In this document: positions 5,758 through 7,213 of the stretch, one piece after another
Position numbering within the stretch: position 1 is the first letter of the stretch
How the letters are laid out: each line of letters begins with the position of its first letter
Source of the DNA: Actinomycetota bacterium
GTDB lineage: Bacteria; Actinomycetota; Actinomycetes; S36-B12
Direction: 5' to 3'
DNA length: 7,213 nucleotides
Assembly: GCA_003456155.1 (NCBI GenBank)
Contig: DMPC01000033.1
Location: forward strand, 14,624 to 21,836
Translations under genes and position numbers: made by a program
Notes under the pieces: model-generated
What the model saw: the letters and a program-made list of their open reading frames with translations, nothing else
Told to the model about the DNA's origin: nothing
Database searches by the model: none

Positions 5758-5780
5758 GCTCTCCACAGGTCATCCCCATG

Positions 5781-5801
5781 GGCATCCCCAGCGGGGGTGC
5801 C
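5781..5801 (+). other. Stable hairpin in the nrdR leader
   Basis: GGCATCCCC (5781-5789) pairs with GGGGGTGCC (5793-5801) as an uninterrupted 9-bp stem with one G-U pair and a 3-base AGC loop. No T run follows, so it is not a standard terminator. A second copy of CATCCCC at 5771-5777 could compete for the right arm, giving an alternative pairing. It sits between the NrdR boxes and the nrdR ribosome site. Confidence 0.5.
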
Positions 5802-5866
5802 GAAGGCTTACGGGTGTGACGCAAGTGGCGGATGTGTCGGAACTGTGGAATCGAACGAGGGCAAGG

Positions 5867-5876
5867 GGAGGTGATC
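5867..5876 (+). promoter_or_regulatory. Exceptionally strong nrdR Shine-Dalgarno
   Basis: GGAGGTGATC is complementary over ten contiguous bases to the 3' end of 16S rRNA (core GATCACCTCC). GGAGG ends 8 bases before ATG 5880. It decides the start: the in-frame ATG at 5832 would put this sequence inside the gene and add 16 residues before the zinc ribbon that NrdR proteins do not have. Confidence 0.85.
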
Positions 5877-5879
5877 ACG

Positions 5880-6395
5880 ATGCGGTGCCCGTTCTGCAAG
5901 AGCGATGAGTCGCGAGTGGTCGACTCGCGTGCCTTCGACGACGGCCTCGGCATCCGTCGCCGCCGCGAATGCACCGAGTGCGGTCGCCGGTTCACCACGA
6001 CGGAGACGTCGGTACTCGATGTGGTCAAGAGGTCGGGCGTCACCGAGCCGTTCAGCCGGGCAAAGGTCGTGAGTGGCGTACGCAAGGCGTGCCAGGGCAG
6101 GCCGGTCGGCGACGACGACCTCGCCCTGCTTGCCCAGCAGGTCGAGGACATCCTCCGAGCGTCGGGTCAGGCCGAGATTCCTGCCATGGAGGTAGGGCTG
6201 GCGATCCTCGGCCCGTTGCGTGAGCTCGACGAGGTCGCTTACCTGCGTTTCGCCTCCGTGTACCGCTCGTTCGACACCCTCGAGGACTTCGAGGCTGAGA
6301 TAGCCCTGCTCCGAGCCGAGGGTGATCCCATCGGCCAGGAGCCCGACGTCGCCCAAGGGGCCGCTCGTCGGACTTCGGGCACTGGCACAACCTGA
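5880..6395 (+). CDS. nrdR: NrdR, transcriptional repressor of ribonucleotide reductase genes
   Basis: A 171-residue regulator that senses ATP/dATP through an ATP-cone domain and represses nrd genes by binding paired NrdR boxes. The start MRCPFC places a zinc ribbon at residues 3-34 with Cys3, Cys6, Cys31 and Cys34, followed by the conserved GRRFTTTE (35-42). The ATP cone runs about 45-136 (VVKRSG, EPFSRAKVVSGVRKA, LRELDEVAYLRFASVYRSF). NrdR proteins are usually about 150-160 residues; here the C-terminus carries a poorly structured Gly/Ala/Thr-rich tail (from about 150) of no known role. The gene is 50 bases upstream of nrdJ, fitting an nrdR-nrdJ operon, and has paired NrdR-box candidates at its own promoter, so autoregulation is expected. 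Confidence 0.97.
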   Translation: MRCPFCKSDESRVVDSRAFDDGLGIRRRRECTECGRRFTTTETSVLDVVKRSGVTEPFSRAKVVSGVRKACQGRPVGDDDLALLAQQVEDILRASGQAEIPAMEVGLAILGPLRELDEVAYLRFASVYRSFDTLEDFEAEIALLRAEGDPIGQEPDVAQGAARRTSGTGTT

Positions 6396-6445
6396 TCCAT
6401 CCAGGCTTCCCACCCCTGACCGCTCGCGGAAGAAAGGCACCACGC

Positions 6446-7213
6446 ATGACCATCACCAGCAACGATCGCGACATCACCGATCGCGAGACCTTCGTCCACA
6501 ACACCCTGCGCAACGCCGGGCTGACCGTCGAGCGGCTGTACACGACCCCCGGGGTGCACCCCTACGACGCGGTCACGTGGGAGCGTCGTGACGTCGTCCA
6601 GACCAACTGGAAGACCGGCGAGATCGTCTTCGAGCAGCGCGGCGCCGAGTTCCCGGACTTCTGGAGCGTCAATGCCTCGACGATCGTCACCACGAAGTAC
6701 TTCCGTGGCGCGATCGGCAGCCCGGAGAGGGAATGGAGTCTGCGTCAGCTCATCGATCGCGTGGTGCTGACCTACGTGAAGGCGGGCCGCGATCACGGCT
6801 ACTTCGCTACCGAGGATGACGCGATCATCTTCGAGCATGAGCTGACCTACATGCTGCTGCACCAGGTCTTCAGCTTCAACTCGCCCGTATGGTTCAACGT
6901 CGGCACCACGGCGCCGCAGCAGGTCAGTGCCTGCTTCATCCTCAGCGTCGACGACACCATGGACTCCATCCTCAACTGGTACAAGGAGGAAGGGCTGATC
7001 TTCAAGGGCGGCTCGGGTGCCGGGCTGAATCTTTCCCGGATCCGCTCGAGCAAGGAGCTCCTCAAGTCATCCGGTGGCACCGCCTCCGGCCCGGTGTCCT
7101 TCATGCGCGGTGCGGATGCATCGGCAGGGACGATCAAGTCGGGTGGCGCAACCCGGCGGGCCGCCAAGATGGTCGTTCTCGATATCGATCACCCGGACAT
7201 CGAGGAGTTCATC
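6446..7213 (+). CDS. nrdJ: Class II (adenosylcobalamin-dependent) ribonucleotide reductase, N-terminal part
   Basis: The first 256 codons of a gene that runs off the window end still open. NrdJ reduces ribonucleotides to deoxyribonucleotides using adenosylcobalamin to make the active-site radical, with no need for oxygen or a separate radical subunit. Visible: a start preceded 8 bases earlier by AGAAAGG, an N-terminal region reaching FNSPVWFNVG (144-153), the first redox-active cysteine in SACF (Cys163), the glycine-rich segment FKGGSGAGLNLSRIRS (186-201) and the conserved GGATRRAAKMVVLDIDHPDIEEF (233-255). These match the long actinobacterial class II enzymes. The radical-site and partner cysteines and any C-terminal domain lie beyond the window. 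NDP versus NTP specificity cannot be judged. Likely cotranscribed with nrdR and repressed by it. Confidence 0.95.
   Translation, partial: MTITSNDRDITDRETFVHNTLRNAGLTVERLYTTPGVHPYDAVTWERRDVVQTNWKTGEIVFEQRGAEFPDFWSVNASTIVTTKYFRGAIGSPEREWSLRQLIDRVVLTYVKAGRDHGYFATEDDAIIFEHELTYMLLHQVFSFNSPVWFNVGTTAPQQVSACFILSVDDTMDSILNWYKEEGLIFKGGSGAGLNLSRIRSSKELLKSSGGTASGPVSFMRGADASAGTIKSGGATRRAAKMVVLDIDHPDIEEFI

Larger units (their letters stand above)
5632..5879 (+). other. nrdR upstream control region (no gene)
   Basis: This 248-base gap holds the weak hairpin after the SGNH gene, the predicted promoter, two NrdR-box candidates, the direct repeats, the leader hairpin and the strong Shine-Dalgarno, listed separately. 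I see no convincing small gene: a 30-codon frame from GTG 5816 overlaps the nrdR start but lacks a ribosome site. No cobalamin riboswitch core was recognised, although nrdJ needs B12. Confidence 0.6.

Noticed and set aside
5759..5767. CTCTCCACA as a DnaA box near nrdR
   Set aside because: Only 7 of 9 positions match TTATCCACA or TTGTCCACA, and there is no cluster of further boxes, so chance is likely.
5851..5866. TCGAAC half-site upstream of nrdR as a possible fourth SOS box
   Set aside because: The other half (GCAAGG where GTTCGA is expected) does not match, so it is a lone half-site.
5692..5879. Cobalamin riboswitch upstream of the B12-dependent reductase operon
   Set aside because: The leader is barely long enough, and I found no B12-box-like core (GCCACTG) or expected multi-stem layout.
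5816..5908. 30-codon upstream frame overlapping the nrdR start
   Set aside because: GTG start without a ribosome site, no recognisable pattern, and it overlaps the strong nrdR ribosome site out of frame context; treated as noise.

Overview
The window looks like the chromosome of a high-GC actinobacterium. Supporting signs are strong G/C bias at third codon positions, GTG starts, an actinobacterial-type LexA with a long linker, class II (B12-dependent) ribonucleotide reductase, and a gene order (hflX, DinG-like helicase, lexA, LysM protein, nrdR, nrdJ) that resembles the lexA/nrdR neighbourhood of mycobacteria, corynebacteria and propionibacteria. The genus cannot be fixed from the sequence alone.

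Layout. (1) 1-2257, plus strand: the 3' end of hflX, overlapping by 8 bases a complete DinG/XPD-type iron-sulphur helicase gene. (2) 2273-3964, minus strand: lexA followed 36 bases later by a lipoprotein SGNH hydrolase, convergent with the helicase. (3) 3965-4158: the divergent lexA/LysM control region, with two reasonable promoters and three LexA (SOS) boxes. One box is a perfect TCGAAC-N4-GTTCGA, and two lie back to back with no spacer. (4) 4159-5631, plus strand: a small membrane-anchored LysM protein (probable SOS cell-division suppressor of the YneA/DivS/Rv2719c functional class), then a second, secreted or membrane-anchored SGNH hydrolase that seems to have its own promoter and a leaderless GTG start. 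(5) 5632-5879: the nrdR control region, with a promoter, a pair of NrdR-box-like palindromes 32 bp apart, a stable leader hairpin and an unusually strong Shine-Dalgarno sequence. (6) 5880 to the end, plus strand: nrdR and the first 256 codons of nrdJ.

Together the genes form a DNA-damage and dNTP-supply neighbourhood. LexA controls itself and the LysM division suppressor. NrdR probably controls nrdR-nrdJ. A repair-type helicase lies on the far side. The least expected part is the pair of unrelated-looking extracytoplasmic SGNH hydrolases flanking the SOS switch, one apparently in the lexA transcription unit. This suggests, but does not prove, that cell-envelope modification is tied to the damage response here. 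I found no RNA genes, insertion sequences, CRISPR arrays or attachment sites.
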